Source of the DNA: Tautonia rosea
Lineage (GTDB): Bacteria > Planctomycetota > Planctomycetia > Isosphaerales > Isosphaeraceae
Direction of reading: 5' to 3'
DNA length: 46,552 nt
Assembly: GCF_012958305.1 (NCBI RefSeq)
Contig: NZ_JABBYO010000027.1
Coordinates: forward strand, 1 to 46,552
Every line of letters starts with the position of its first letter. The stretch's first letter is position 1. The translations under genes and the position numbers were made by a program. Under the pieces are notes generated by a model. The model saw nothing but the letters and a program-made list of their open reading frames with translations. It did not search any database and was not told the origin of the DNA. Shown here piece by piece: positions 1-8,167 of this stretch.

Positions 1-78
1 TGGTATTATGGGATCTTCCCGGGCTGACTCAAGGGTCACTTCCCAGCCGACATCCTCGCGTCTTGCCCTGTTCTCGGT

Positions 79-122
79 TTGTAAGCGTCAAACCGATCAT
101 GTGGTTGGTTTGACGCTTACAA
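79..122. repeat. Perfect inverted repeat with IS66-like ends
   Basis: Two perfect 16-base arms (79-94 TTGTAAGCGTCAAACC and its complement at 107-122) flank a 12-base centre. Both outer edges read GTAAGCGTCAA inward, the usual start of IS66-family terminal repeats, so this may be two abutted IS66 ends left after loss of the element. A related 40-base structure of the same length lies at 37018-37057 next to a real IS66 remnant. It could also work as a hairpin or protein-binding site downstream of the relaxase gene. Confidence 0.7.
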
Positions 123-282
123 CAGGTGAACTGTCAGCGGGGGCTCTTCCTCACCTACACCGCCCCCGGCGGCTCTACCTGCCGAAGGATTAGGTGGTCG
201 ACCCGACCGAGTCGATCCGGCAAAAACTTTTTTGCACATATAATAAGTTATTAAATTTTTTGCCATCAATTATCAGTATCAA
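123..282. other. Non-coding flank with AT-rich pocket
   Basis: No gene is supported here. Bases 225-295 are strikingly AT-rich compared with the flanking DNA of about 70% GC, and contain homopolymer A and T runs. The position directly 3' of the relaxase gene would suit a transcription stop or part of a transfer origin, but I see no recognisable nic site. Confidence 0.4.
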
Positions 283-2904
283 TCATACAACCAGCGTCAG
301 CTCTGGCCCGACGGCCGCCTCCCTTCGGCCCCGTGTCCTGTGCTCCCCGGCGGTCCCGACGTCGCTGGCCAGGGTCTTGGGCCGGGACCGCTCGACCCTG
401 CGTCCGAGGCGATCGAGGTTCTCCCCGGCGTCGAGCTTCGAGGCGAAGAACCGTACCTCGTAGCGGGCCCGGCTGGCCTGGACGTAGCTGAGTTCCCGGT
501 CCTGCATCGGGCCCCCGGCCAGGACGAAGGCCCGGTCGACGGTGACGCCCTGGGCCCGGTGGGTGGTCATGGCGTAGCCGGGCAGCAGCGAGGGATACGT
601 GTCGGCGTGGACGACGACCGTCTCGCCCCGGTCAAGCCGCACCGCGAGCGAACGGCCGCGGATCCGCTCGATCGTCCCGAGGTCCCCGTTGGAGACGCCG
701 ATCCGTTTGGAATTGGCGGAGAAGAGCACCCGGTCGCCCTGGTGGAGCGTCGTCCCCGGGTCGAGCGTGACGGTGCGGCTGCGGTGGATGAGCCCCCGCG
801 CCATCCGCTCCTCGCGGCAGAGGTCGTTGAGCCGCGCGACGTCGGCGCGGGTCGCGGCGAAGATGAGCGCCCTCTCGGGCTCGCCGGCGTGCTCGCCCCA
901 GCGGGCGACCAGCTCCCGCATGGCGGAGATGCGGTCCTCGGCGACGTGGACCCAGCCCTTCTCGTCGTACGCCTGGAGGGCTTTGCTCCCCTCGCCCCGG
1001 CCGATCTGCCGGATGGCCTCGACCTTCCAGGGGCTCACCGCCCCGGTGATCTCCTCGCGCTGGCGGATGATGCCCGTGAGCTCCGCGCCGCCGAAGCGGT
1101 CCAGCAGGCCCCGGAGCGGGCCGCCGGCGTCGACGGCCTGGAGCTGCTTGGCGTCGCCGACGAGGACCACGCGGCACTCGCGCTCCCGGGCGGCCTCCAG
1201 CAGCCGGGCCGCGTCTCTTGTCCCCAGCATCCCGGCCTCGTCGACGACCAGCACCGAGCGGCGGGGCAGCGCCGCGTCGGCCTTCTCCCGGTCGCCGCCT
1301 TCGAGGTCCCGGAGCAGCCCGTAGACCGTCCGGCTCCGGATGCCCGACTCCTCTTCGAGGCCCCGGGCCGCCTTGCCCGCGACGCACGCGCCGGAAACCT
1401 GAATCCCGTCGCGCTCGAAGGCCTCGCGCAGCGCCCCGAGGAAGAAGGTCTTGCCCGTCCCGGGGTCGCCCGAGACCAGTTGCAGGTCGGATGGCTCGCG
1501 CGTGGTCTTCAGGAGCGCGATCTTCTGCTCGGCCGTGAGCGTGGGGCGGCCGGCCAGGGTGGCCTCCAGGGACGCGTCCGAGGCCCTGACCTCGCATCGA
1601 TCGCGGATGATGCCCGCGTCCTCCAGGAGCTTCGCCTCCAGCTCCAGCATCGTGACGGTCGTGTAGGCGGATTCGGACTCGGCGTCGGGGCCAGTACCGG
1701 TACCGGGCTCCCGCTCGGTGAGGCGGACGACCTCGGGGTGGTGCTCCAGGGCCCTGTCCACGGCCTCCAGCACCGCGTCCGCGCCCTGGCCCCGGCCCTG
1801 TACGGCCTCGGCGACGTGCTGCACGAGGTCCCGGCGGGTAAAGACGCTCTCGGAGGCGGTGACGGCGCGGAGCGCCTCGTCGATGGCGCCCGTCATGATC
1901 GCCTCGGGGTCGCGGCCGTGCTCGACGGGGTGGCCGGTCAGCGCCCGGGCGGCCTGCGGCGTGAAGCCGTGCGCGCGGGCGACCTCCTGCCACTCGGCGA
2001 GCAATTCCCCGCGGGGCCGGATCTCCTTGCGGCCCCGGGAGTTGATGACCGCCTCCTCGGCGTCGGCGGCGCCGGAGCCGCCGTAGCGGGCCATGTAGGC
2101 GAGCACGTCCTGGCGGCGCTTGGACCAGTGATCGCACAGCTCCCTCGGCACGCCCGGCAGCTCGAACCAGCTCTTCGGGATGGTGACCGGCTCGCCCAGG
2201 ACCTCGGCCGTCTCGGTCGCCCGTTGGGAGCGGATCCCGAGCTCCTGCCCCAGCAGGTGCGAGAGCTCGGCGCGGTAGAGCGCCCCGGCGGTGCGCTGGT
2301 GCTGGTAGAAGGGGAGGCTCTCGACGGTGCCGGTCGTGCCGTCGGCCCGGACGCCGACGTTGGCGACCACGACGTGGGAATGGAGTTTCGGGTCATTCGC
2401 CCTGCTGGTGCCGTGCTCGAACACGGCGCAGGCCAGCGTCACCGCCTCCCGCTCGGTGCCCCCCTTGCCGCGGCGGCAGACGGCCGCCTCGGACTCCAGG
2501 TAATTCATCGCCCGCCGCACGGCGTCGAAGTGGCACCGCTGGATCTCCGCCCGCACGTCGGAAGGGGCCGCGGCCCAGAGGGCGTCGACGTCCTTGGGGG
2601 GCGAGAAGGTCAGGTCCCAGCCCATCTGGCGGTGGCGCACCCGGATCTCGCCGGAGGCGTCCCGGTAGTTGACCCCGCTTTTGCCCGCGTTCTGGACGAG
2701 CTTCACGTGCCGGGACCGCGGCGAGTGGCCGTCCAGCAGGTTCTCCAGCGCCTCGCCGGAGACCCGGCCCCGCAGGCCGAGCGCGGGGGCGCCGCCGCCG
2801 ATCCAGGTCCCTTCGGGCTCGCCGCCCCGGACGTAGTAGTCCGCCGAGGCGATCTCCAGGTAGTAGCTGGCGTGGCCCGGCGTGACCGGCGCGATGCTCA
2901 GCAT
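283..2904 (-). CDS. MobF-family conjugative relaxase/helicase (TrwC/TraI-like)
   Basis: Nicks one plasmid strand at the transfer origin, stays bound through a tyrosine, and unwinds the DNA for export. The N-terminus has paired tyrosines (Y14/Y15, Y23/Y24) and the three-histidine metal site H164...H175-x-H177 typical of the TrwC relaxase domain. The C-terminal half is a superfamily 1 helicase with Walker A GDPGTGKT (479-486), Walker B VVDEAGM (553-559) and GDAKQLQ (583-589). The 873 residues are close to TrwC in length and shorter than F TraI. The ATG has GGGGAGGG upstream. It ends the operon that also carries the accessory protein and coupling protein upstream, which fits a mobilisation module. 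The assignment is secure; the cognate nic site was not found. Confidence 0.95.
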   Translation of the reverse strand: MLSIAPVTPGHASYYLEIASADYYVRGGEPEGTWIGGGAPALGLRGRVSGEALENLLDGHSPRSRHVKLVQNAGKSGVNYRDASGEIRVRHRQMGWDLTFSPPKDVDALWAAAPSDVRAEIQRCHFDAVRRAMNYLESEAAVCRRGKGGTEREAVTLACAVFEHGTSRANDPKLHSHVVVANVGVRADGTTGTVESLPFYQHQRTAGALYRAELSHLLGQELGIRSQRATETAEVLGEPVTIPKSWFELPGVPRELCDHWSKRRQDVLAYMARYGGSGAADAEEAVINSRGRKEIRPRGELLAEWQEVARAHGFTPQAARALTGHPVEHGRDPEAIMTGAIDEALRAVTASESVFTRRDLVQHVAEAVQGRGQGADAVLEAVDRALEHHPEVVRLTEREPGTGTGPDAESESAYTTVTMLELEAKLLEDAGIIRDRCEVRASDASLEATLAGRPTLTAEQKIALLKTTREPSDLQLVSGDPGTGKTFFLGALREAFERDGIQVSGACVAGKAARGLEEESGIRSRTVYGLLRDLEGGDREKADAALPRRSVLVVDEAGMLGTRDAARLLEAARERECRVVLVGDAKQLQAVDAGGPLRGLLDRFGGAELTGIIRQREEITGAVSPWKVEAIRQIGRGEGSKALQAYDEKGWVHVAEDRISAMRELVARWGEHAGEPERALIFAATRADVARLNDLCREERMARGLIHRSRTVTLDPGTTLHQGDRVLFSANSKRIGVSNGDLGTIERIRGRSLAVRLDRGETVVVHADTYPSLLPGYAMTTHRAQGVTVDRAFVLAGGPMQDRELSYVQASRARYEVRFFASKLDAGENLDRLGRRVERSRPKTLASDVGTAGEHRTRGRREAAVGPELTLVV

Positions 2905-2971
2905 GGCTCGTCCCTCCCCTGCTCTGCCGGCCTTGCGGCCATCACTGTTGCCGTTGCTTCCGCCATCGCCC

Positions 2972-3289
2972 CTATCCCCCCAAGAGCAGCGCCTCCCGCA
3001 CGAACCGCTCGGCCTCGGGCTCGGGCACGTCGAGCGCGACCAGGATGGCCCGGGTCACGGTCGCCAGGTCGTCCCGCAGCCGGGCCTGGTCGTCGCGGAT
3101 GGCCGCGACCTCCTCCTCGATGAACTGCTGCTGGCGGTTCTGCACGCGCTGGACGGTCGCCAGGCGGGCGAACTCCCCGGGCGAGAGCCCGACGGCGTTC
3201 GCGTGCCGCGTGAGCTCCCGGTACTCGTCCTCGGTGACGCGGAAGCTGACCGATCGGGACCGCAGCGTGGCGGTGCGTCTGACGCTCAT
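2972..3289 (-). CDS. Small relaxosome accessory protein (MobC/RHH-like)
   Basis: A 105-residue protein between the coupling protein and the relaxase. Its N-terminus (residues 8-48) has a basic strand followed by two predicted helices with an SFRVTEDEYRELTRHA-type stretch, as in ribbon-helix-helix or MobC-like proteins that bind the transfer origin and help the relaxase. The middle (about 50-85) is rich in Q, E and R and probably a coiled coil. The start codon overlaps the stop of the coupling-protein gene as ATGA, so the two are translationally coupled, and a 67-base gap leads to the relaxase. Role is inferred from fold pattern and position. Confidence 0.75.
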   Translation of the reverse strand: MSVRRTATLRSRSVSFRVTEDEYRELTRHANAVGLSPGEFARLATVQRVQNRQQQFIEEEVAAIRDDQARLRDDLATVTRAILVALDVPEPEAERFVREALLLGG

Positions 3290-5310
3290 GCGGGCCCCTC
3301 CCGCTCCCGCTCGCCGGGGCCGGCCCGGAGGCTGACGCGGCCGAGGGCCGCGATCCGGTCCCTAGCCCCGCCCCCTCGGGGGCGCGTCGGTCCGGCGGCG
3401 TCCCGACGCTCGATCTGCCGGATGACCTCGTCGAGCTGACCCACGAGGTCCGGCTCGTGATCCTGGTCTCGATCCTGCTCCTGATCCTGTCCCGGGCCGG
3501 GTCCGGGTTCGAGTCCCGGTTCGATCCCGAGCCGCTCGAAGTCTTCGGTTTCGAGCGGGCGGAGCCGCTGGTCGGCCGGGTCGCGGCGGACGAGCCCCGG
3601 CACGCCCGGGTCGGGCCGGGCCAGGCCCCGGAACACCTCGGCGCCCCGCAGCGGGGCGAACCAGGCGTCCTCGTCACTCATGTAGTAGCCGTGCAGCCCG
3701 GCCTCGACGCCGGTCTTGGGCAGCTCGCGGAAGGTGTTGGGCAGGACCCGCGTGCGCTTCTGGATCGACCGGCTTTCGCCGTTGGGGCCGGTCGACTCCT
3801 CGTACCACTCGACGTCGCCGATCGACTCGCTGGCGAACCGGGCCGTCTCCTTGCCGTCGATCCGCAGGAACGCCTTGTGGGCGCAGAGGCCGACCAGTTC
3901 GTGGGCCTCGTTCTCCTCGTAGACGGCGCAGAGCCCGCGCCAGTCCTGGAAGCCGAGGACCACGCAGGCCCCGGCCGAGCGGCCCATCGTCATCAGGTCC
4001 TCGATGCCCCGGAGCCGCCCCAGGGCCTTGAACTCGTCGAGGATGAACCAGGTGCGGTCGGCCATGCTGTCGAGCTGGGCGCGGTTGCCCTTCTCCAGCA
4101 CGAGCTGGATCAGCCGCTGGACGATCACCTGGTTGATGGCCTTCAGCGCCTTGCCCGCCACCTGACTGCGGCCGACGACGAGGATCCCCTCGGAGGCGGC
4201 GAACTCGCCGAGGCTCAGGGCCCGGCCCTCCCGCTCGGCGTGGTGCCAGAGCGAGGCGACGATGCGGTACTGGCCGACGCCGTTGGCCAGCGTGCTCATC
4301 ACGTCGTTGGCGGTCTTCTCGTTGGCGAAGTAGCGGGCGAACGTCTCGCGCCCCTCCTCGGTGCGGCCGAGCACGGCGCGGATCCGCTCGGGGCTCAGCA
4401 GCGTGTGGCAGACGTCGCGCAGCGTCCAGGCCCCCGGCGTGTGCTCGATGAAGGAGACGATCACCGCCTCGCAGAGCACCTTCTTGGCCTCGTCGAAGTA
4501 CGGCTGGCTGGCCTTGGGGTTGGCCGGGAAGAGGACCTCGACCAGCTCGGCGGCCAGGGCCCGGTCGGTGATGTCGTCGGCGAGCTTCCAGGCGTAGCCG
4601 CGGGCGTCCAGGGGGTTGAGGGTGCGGATCGGGCAGGAGAGCCCGAGGCCTTCGAGCTGCGGCAGCGCGTCGAGCTTCGAGTCGAAGACGACGGCGCGGT
4701 GGCCGAGCCCGGCGCCGATCGCCGGGAAGGCCCGCTGCATCAGGAGCTGGATCGAGACGCTCTTGCCGCTGCCGGGCGAGCCGATGAAGCAGAAGTGGGC
4801 GTTGGCCCGGTGGCTGGGGAGCATGACGCCCCCGAACGGCAGCCCGGCGTCGCCGCGCGGCAGCTTGCGGGCGGCGTCCCGCCGCATGCGGGCCAGCGAC
4901 TTGACCTCCGCCCCGCGCACGTGGTCCGAGGGCGGGCCCTCGTAGTGGCGGCGGACGAGCCAGGCGACGCAGAGCATGGCGCCCGTCGCGAGGCCGAGCG
5001 CCGTGAGCGTGCCGCGGGAAAGGCCGGCCCCGTAGCCGCCCAGGGCCGCCAGGGGGATCAGGGCGTGCAGGCCGACCCAGGAGGCGACGAACGAGACCGC
5101 CTCGTCGAGCCGGACGTCCTCGTTCCGAGACGCCAGGAGGTTGCCCGCGTCGAAATTCGCCTTGGACGCGAGCCAGAGGGCGATGCCAACGCCGACGGCG
5201 GCCGCCAGGACCGGGTGCAGGGGGAGGCCGCGCGCGGAGTGATACGCCGCGGCGCCGGTGGCGATCGGGACGAGGCCCTCCAGGATGACCCGTGTGGCGA
5301 GCACGCTCAT
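3286..5310 (-). CDS. Type IV coupling protein (VirD4/TraD/TraG-like ATPase)
   Basis: Inner-membrane ATPase that brings the relaxase-DNA complex to the secretion channel. The first 120 residues hold several hydrophobic segments (about 12-50 and 75-120), then comes the ATPase with Walker A GSPGSGKS (177-184), Walker B WFILDEF (421-427) and the following GRxxGxxxxLGFQD stretch typical of TraG/VirD4. The C-terminal 100 residues are low-complexity, rich in P, G, D and E (GPGPGQDQEQDRDQD type), an unusual acidic tail that may contact partners. Length 674 residues is normal for the family. It is first in a tightly packed operon with the accessory protein and relaxase. No VirB/Tra pore genes are seen in the window. 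Confidence 0.93.
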   Translation of the reverse strand: MSVLATRVILEGLVPIATGAAAYHSARGLPLHPVLAAAVGVGIALWLASKANFDAGNLLASRNEDVRLDEAVSFVASWVGLHALIPLAALGGYGAGLSRGTLTALGLATGAMLCVAWLVRRHYEGPPSDHVRGAEVKSLARMRRDAARKLPRGDAGLPFGGVMLPSHRANAHFCFIGSPGSGKSVSIQLLMQRAFPAIGAGLGHRAVVFDSKLDALPQLEGLGLSCPIRTLNPLDARGYAWKLADDITDRALAAELVEVLFPANPKASQPYFDEAKKVLCEAVIVSFIEHTPGAWTLRDVCHTLLSPERIRAVLGRTEEGRETFARYFANEKTANDVMSTLANGVGQYRIVASLWHHAEREGRALSLGEFAASEGILVVGRSQVAGKALKAINQVIVQRLIQLVLEKGNRAQLDSMADRTWFILDEFKALGRLRGIEDLMTMGRSAGACVVLGFQDWRGLCAVYEENEAHELVGLCAHKAFLRIDGKETARFASESIGDVEWYEESTGPNGESRSIQKRTRVLPNTFRELPKTGVEAGLHGYYMSDEDAWFAPLRGAEVFRGLARPDPGVPGLVRRDPADQRLRPLETEDFERLGIEPGLEPGPGPGQDQEQDRDQDHEPDLVGQLDEVIRQIERRDAAGPTRPRGGGARDRIAALGRVSLRAGPGEREREGPA

Positions 5311-5314
5311 AGCG

Positions 5315-5385
5315 CTGGCGTTCCGTGGTGAAAATCGGTTAAACGTACACGCGATCTTTTACGGGTTTCCCTCAGGGAGCGCCAG
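5315..5385. promoter_or_regulatory. Intergenic inverted repeat upstream of the coupling-protein gene
   Basis: CTGGCGTTCC (5315-5324) and GGAGCGCCAG (5376-5385) are complementary at 9 of 10 positions across a 51-base AT-richer centre, in the 100-base gap before the coupling-protein gene. It could be a leader hairpin or a binding site; function is unknown. Confidence 0.25.
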
Positions 5386-5412
5386 ACCTCTCGGCCCGAT
5401 TTTTCCGCTTTT

Positions 5413-6675
5413 TTACCGTGGGGTTACGCCGCGATCGGCCAGCATCGGGGCGAACAGCGTTTCGGCCTCGCGGCGGCACCGCGCCAGGTCCCCGGCGATG
5501 CGATCCAGCCGCCCCGGGAGGGTCGAATGGCGGGCGACGAAGCCGGCGATGAGCCGGCGTGCCTCCCCCGTGGCGGCCTCGTCGGCGGCCGGGTGGCCGT
5601 CCGTGCGGGCGATCTGCGCGAGGCGCCCCATGAGCCGCTTCAGCTCGCCGGCGCTCCTCGGTTCGTACACCGCGTCCTCGTCGACGGCGAAGAGCGTGGC
5701 GAAGGTCGGCTCGAGGTCCTCCCCGACAACGCGCCCCTCCAGGAAGCGGGGCGGGATCTCCGGCAGCAGCGCGTCGAGTCGCTCGTGGTGCGTCCTGACG
5801 TGCTCGAAGGCCGCCTCCAGCGCGGCCTGGTCGTCGAGCGCCCGGCAGGCGTCGGCCAGGGTGAACGGGCCCTCGCGGCGCAGCACGCGGCCGGCCTGCC
5901 ATTCGGCCTGCTGGGCGATCGGCGCGACTCCCTGGCCCCCGGTCGTGATGTCGTAGAAGGTCTGCTCCAGGTGCGGGGCGGTGAGCTGCGCGACCCGGCG
6001 GCGCAACGCGAAGGGCAGCCGGGCGTCGCCCTCAAGCTCCCCCAGCTCGACCGCGAAGTCGATCATCCGGGTTTGGAAGGGCCCCATCTCCTGCTCCAGC
6101 GCCCGCGCGACGCGGGCCTGGGCGGCGAAGGCGTCGACGATGCGCTCCTGCTGCTCGGCCGAGAGCGTGACCTCCTGGAGGCCCAGCTCCCCGTATTCGA
6201 GGGCCGTCTCGAGGTCGTCGACGATCTCCGCCAGCGGCTCCTCCCCACGGGCATCGGCTCCGATCCGCGCGGCATCGTTCGCCGTCGGCTGCGTCCGGGA
6301 CCCGGCGCGGGGGAGCATCCAGGCCAGCGTCCCGACGGCGACGGCCGCCAGCAGGACGCGGGCCCCGGGGCCGAAGTGGAGCGGGCCGGGCGCGGGGACG
6401 GCCTCCGGATTGGGATTCGGGCTCGGGCCGTACCAGCGGCCCTCGGCGGGGTCCCAGGCGTAGGCGAGGGTCTCGCCCCGGTGGCGGAGGATGACCCGCC
6501 CGTCGGGCGTCCGGGAGAGGGTCGCCCGGTCGGCGCCGGTGCCGAGGTGGCAATCCTTGATCTCGATCCCGGCCGGCAGCCGGGTGCCGCCGACGTCGAT
6601 CGCGCCGTGCTCGCCGAGCACGAGGTCGCCGAGCCGCACGGTGCGGCCCAGCGGCGTCATGGGATGATGGCTCAT
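5413..6675 (-). CDS. Unrecognised transfer-block protein with one membrane segment
   Basis: I do not recognise the family. The 420-residue protein has an N-terminal region of about 95 residues rich in short beta-like stretches with G and D turns (a compact domain of the type TGADRATLSRTPDGRVILRH), a single hydrophobic span near 106-122, and a mainly alpha-helical C-terminal domain of about 290 residues. This layout suggests a membrane-anchored protein with a cytoplasmic N-terminal sensor-like fold and a helical domain on the other side. It lies upstream of the coupling-protein gene on the same strand, separated by 102 bases, so a role in transfer or surface exclusion is possible but is inference only. 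The start at MSHH is preceded by a GGGGAC-type ribosome site. Confidence 0.7.
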   Translation of the reverse strand: MSHHPMTPLGRTVRLGDLVLGEHGAIDVGGTRLPAGIEIKDCHLGTGADRATLSRTPDGRVILRHRGETLAYAWDPAEGRWYGPSPNPNPEAVPAPGPLHFGPGARVLLAAVAVGTLAWMLPRAGSRTQPTANDAARIGADARGEEPLAEIVDDLETALEYGELGLQEVTLSAEQQERIVDAFAAQARVARALEQEMGPFQTRMIDFAVELGELEGDARLPFALRRRVAQLTAPHLEQTFYDITTGGQGVAPIAQQAEWQAGRVLRREGPFTLADACRALDDQAALEAAFEHVRTHHERLDALLPEIPPRFLEGRVVGEDLEPTFATLFAVDEDAVYEPRSAGELKRLMGRLAQIARTDGHPAADEAATGEARRLIAGFVARHSTLPGRLDRIAGDLARCRREAETLFAPMLADRGVTPR

Positions 6676-6690
6676 GGTGCGTGTCCCCGG

Positions 6691-6720
6691 TCGGTGGGTG
6701 TGGGTGTGGGTGTTGGTGGC
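6691..6720 (+). other. G-rich tract in a gene leader
   Basis: The plus strand has three GGG runs (6696, 6702, 6708) with TGT spacers plus flanking GG pairs, just upstream of the minus-strand gene at 5413-6675. It could form a G-quadruplex on the non-transcribed strand, although a fourth GGG run is missing. Confidence 0.3.
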
Positions 6721-6859
6721 GTCGTCGTGCTGGTGGTGGTGGTCGCGGAGAAGACCCAGCCCCCTGCCGCTCCCGGGTCGGCATCAATGTCGGCCGGCCG
6801 TGCCAGGACGGGCGGCTCGGGGGCGATGCGTCGGCGGGCGATGACGCCCAGCCCGAGGG

Positions 6860-7627
6860 TCAGGACGATGCGGGCCTCGGGCTCGGGGGGCCCGATGGCG
6901 ACGATGCGGGGCCCGTCGTGCCGCCCTCCCGGCCCTCGGCCCCGGGGCGCGGGTGCTTGCGGGGCCGGCCTCGGGGCCGCTTCGGCGGCTGCGGCGGTTG
7001 CTGCTGGGCCGTCGGCGTGGCGGGATCGGCGGATCCCGGTGCGTCGTCGCCCGGGGCCGAGGCGTCTCGGGACTTTTTTGGGGGCCGCCCCCGCTTCCGC
7101 TTCGGCGGCATTGGCGGCGCCTCCGGCTCGGACTTGGGTTCGGGATCGTCTTCGAGCGTCAGCCCGAGGTCGTCGTCGGGATCGGCGTCCGGGTCGGAGG
7201 CCGGCCAGTCGATCTCGTCGAAGAGGGTCGCGATCTCGGGATCGGTATCGGGCTGCATGCGGCGCGGGGCGGCGAGCGCGGCCCGGCCGTTCCCCTTGCC
7301 ATTTCCGTTGCCATTGCCGTTGACGGATCCGTTCAGCGCATGGCGCGGCCGGACTCGGCCCAGGGCCTCGGCCAGCAGGTCCGCCTCCCCGGCGGGCATG
7401 TCACCCTCCTCCCAGCGGAGCGAGGCCGACTCGGCGACGGCGGCCCTGAGCCGCGTGCCGAGGGCCACGTCGGCGGGCTCTCCGCTCTCGATCAGCTTCG
7501 AGGCGAGCTCCAGGGCGGCCCGGGCCTCGCCCGCCTCGGAGATCCGGATGGCCAGGTGGGCGCGGCGGCCGGCGCTCATGACGAGCCAGCCCATGACGGC
7601 GTTGATCACGCGGTTGAGGATCCCCAT
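6860..7627 (-). CDS. AT-hook-containing protein with NG-repeat linker
   Basis: A 255-residue protein with three parts. Residues 1-95 form a helical domain. Residues 99-114 are a low-complexity asparagine-glycine linker (NGNGNGNG type). The C-terminal half is acidic then basic and disordered, and contains two canonical AT-hooks, KRKRGRPPKK (176-185) and KRPRGRPRKH (216-225). AT-hooks bind the minor groove of AT-rich DNA, so this is probably a DNA-associated architectural or regulatory protein; AT-rich spots are rare in this backbone (for example near 225-295 and 8070-8120). The ATG has an AGGAGG site. It sits in the transfer block, 150 bases after the preceding small gene. Function beyond DNA binding is unknown. 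Confidence 0.7.
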   Translation of the reverse strand: MGILNRVINAVMGWLVMSAGRRAHLAIRISEAGEARAALELASKLIESGEPADVALGTRLRAAVAESASLRWEEGDMPAGEADLLAEALGRVRPRHALNGSVNGNGNGNGKGNGRAALAAPRRMQPDTDPEIATLFDEIDWPASDPDADPDDDLGLTLEDDPEPKSEPEAPPMPPKRKRGRPPKKSRDASAPGDDAPGSADPATPTAQQQPPQPPKRPRGRPRKHPRPGAEGREGGTTGPASSPSGPPSPRPASS

Positions 7628-7720
7628 GGATCTCGCCTCCTGTCGGCCTCGGTGTTCGTCTCGATGGATTCCGGTCGTTGTCCTCCCCCGGTCCCGGCGA
7701 AGTGATGGGCGCGGCGGGGA

Positions 7721-7747
7721 GCCCCCGGGGCAAGCGGCCCCGGGGGC
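7721..7747. terminator. Strong GC hairpin between two minus-strand genes
   Basis: Perfect 10-base arms (GCCCCCGGGG at 7721-7730, complement at 7738-7747) with a seven-base loop lie between the gene ending at 7778 and the start at 7627. There is no T run, so it may be a hairpin pause or processing site rather than a classical intrinsic terminator. Confidence 0.4.
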
Positions 7748-7777
7748 CTCGTCGGTCGGTTGTCATGGCGGCGGCGA

Positions 7778-7954
7778 TCAGCCGAACCGCTTCGACCAGT
7801 CGGTCTGGGCGGCGCCGTAAGTCTGGTAGGGCCACGCGCCGATGGGCTGCGGTTGGCACGCCTGGCGTTGCTGCTCCTCGCGGCGTTGCTGATCCTCGCG
7901 CTCGCGTCGTTCGCGTTCTTCGCGATCGCGCCGCTCCTGCTCGTTGTCGTTCAT
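7778..7954 (-). CDS. Small charged hypothetical protein
   Basis: A 58-residue protein starting MNDNEQ. Residues 5-33 are almost only R, E, D and Q (a single charged helix), followed by a QPIGAWPYQTYGAAQTDW tail rich in aromatics. The upstream in-frame ATG at 8026 is less likely, because GAGGAG lies just before the ATG at 7954. No family is recognised. It is the first gene downstream of the twin palindromes at 8072-8120, so it may lead the operon they control. Confidence 0.5.
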   Translation of the reverse strand: MNDNEQERRDREERERREREDQQRREEQQRQACQPQPIGAWPYQTYGAAQTDWSKRFG

Positions 7955-8071
7955 CCGGCCTGCTCCTCGCGGGTCGTGTCGTGTTGGGTACGGGGAGACG
8001 CGGGTTGGCGGGTGACCGTCGAGCACGAGGGAGGTGGTGCTCCGGTCTCGCGGTCGTCGAGAGACGGGTAT

Positions 8072-8120
8072 CTGACCAAATTGGTCAGCTCCAATTAAAA
8101 ATACTGACCAAATTGGTCAA
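8072..8120. promoter_or_regulatory. Twin operator-like palindromes
   Basis: CTGACCAAATTGGTCAG at 8072-8088 is a perfect 17-base palindrome around a central A, and the same sequence recurs at 8104-8120 with only the last base changed. Centres are 32 bases apart (about three helical turns), with an AT-rich spacer (TCCAATTAAAAATA region). The pair sits upstream of the minus-strand operon starting at 7954. Two identical palindromes on one face of the helix suggest cooperative binding of a dimeric repressor. Confidence 0.65.
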
Positions 8121-8167
8121 GATCAAGGTGCCCGGGATTTTCCCGCGGATTTCCTCGGGGCGGGGCG

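Noticed and set aside
340-3123. A 927-residue open frame antisense to the relaxase gene
   Set aside because: Very high GC leaves antisense frames open; composition is G/P/A/R-rich with no motif, and the opposite strand encodes a clear relaxase.
3457-5331. A 624-residue open frame antisense to the coupling-protein gene
   Set aside because: Shadow of the coupling protein, whose Walker motifs are certain on the minus strand.
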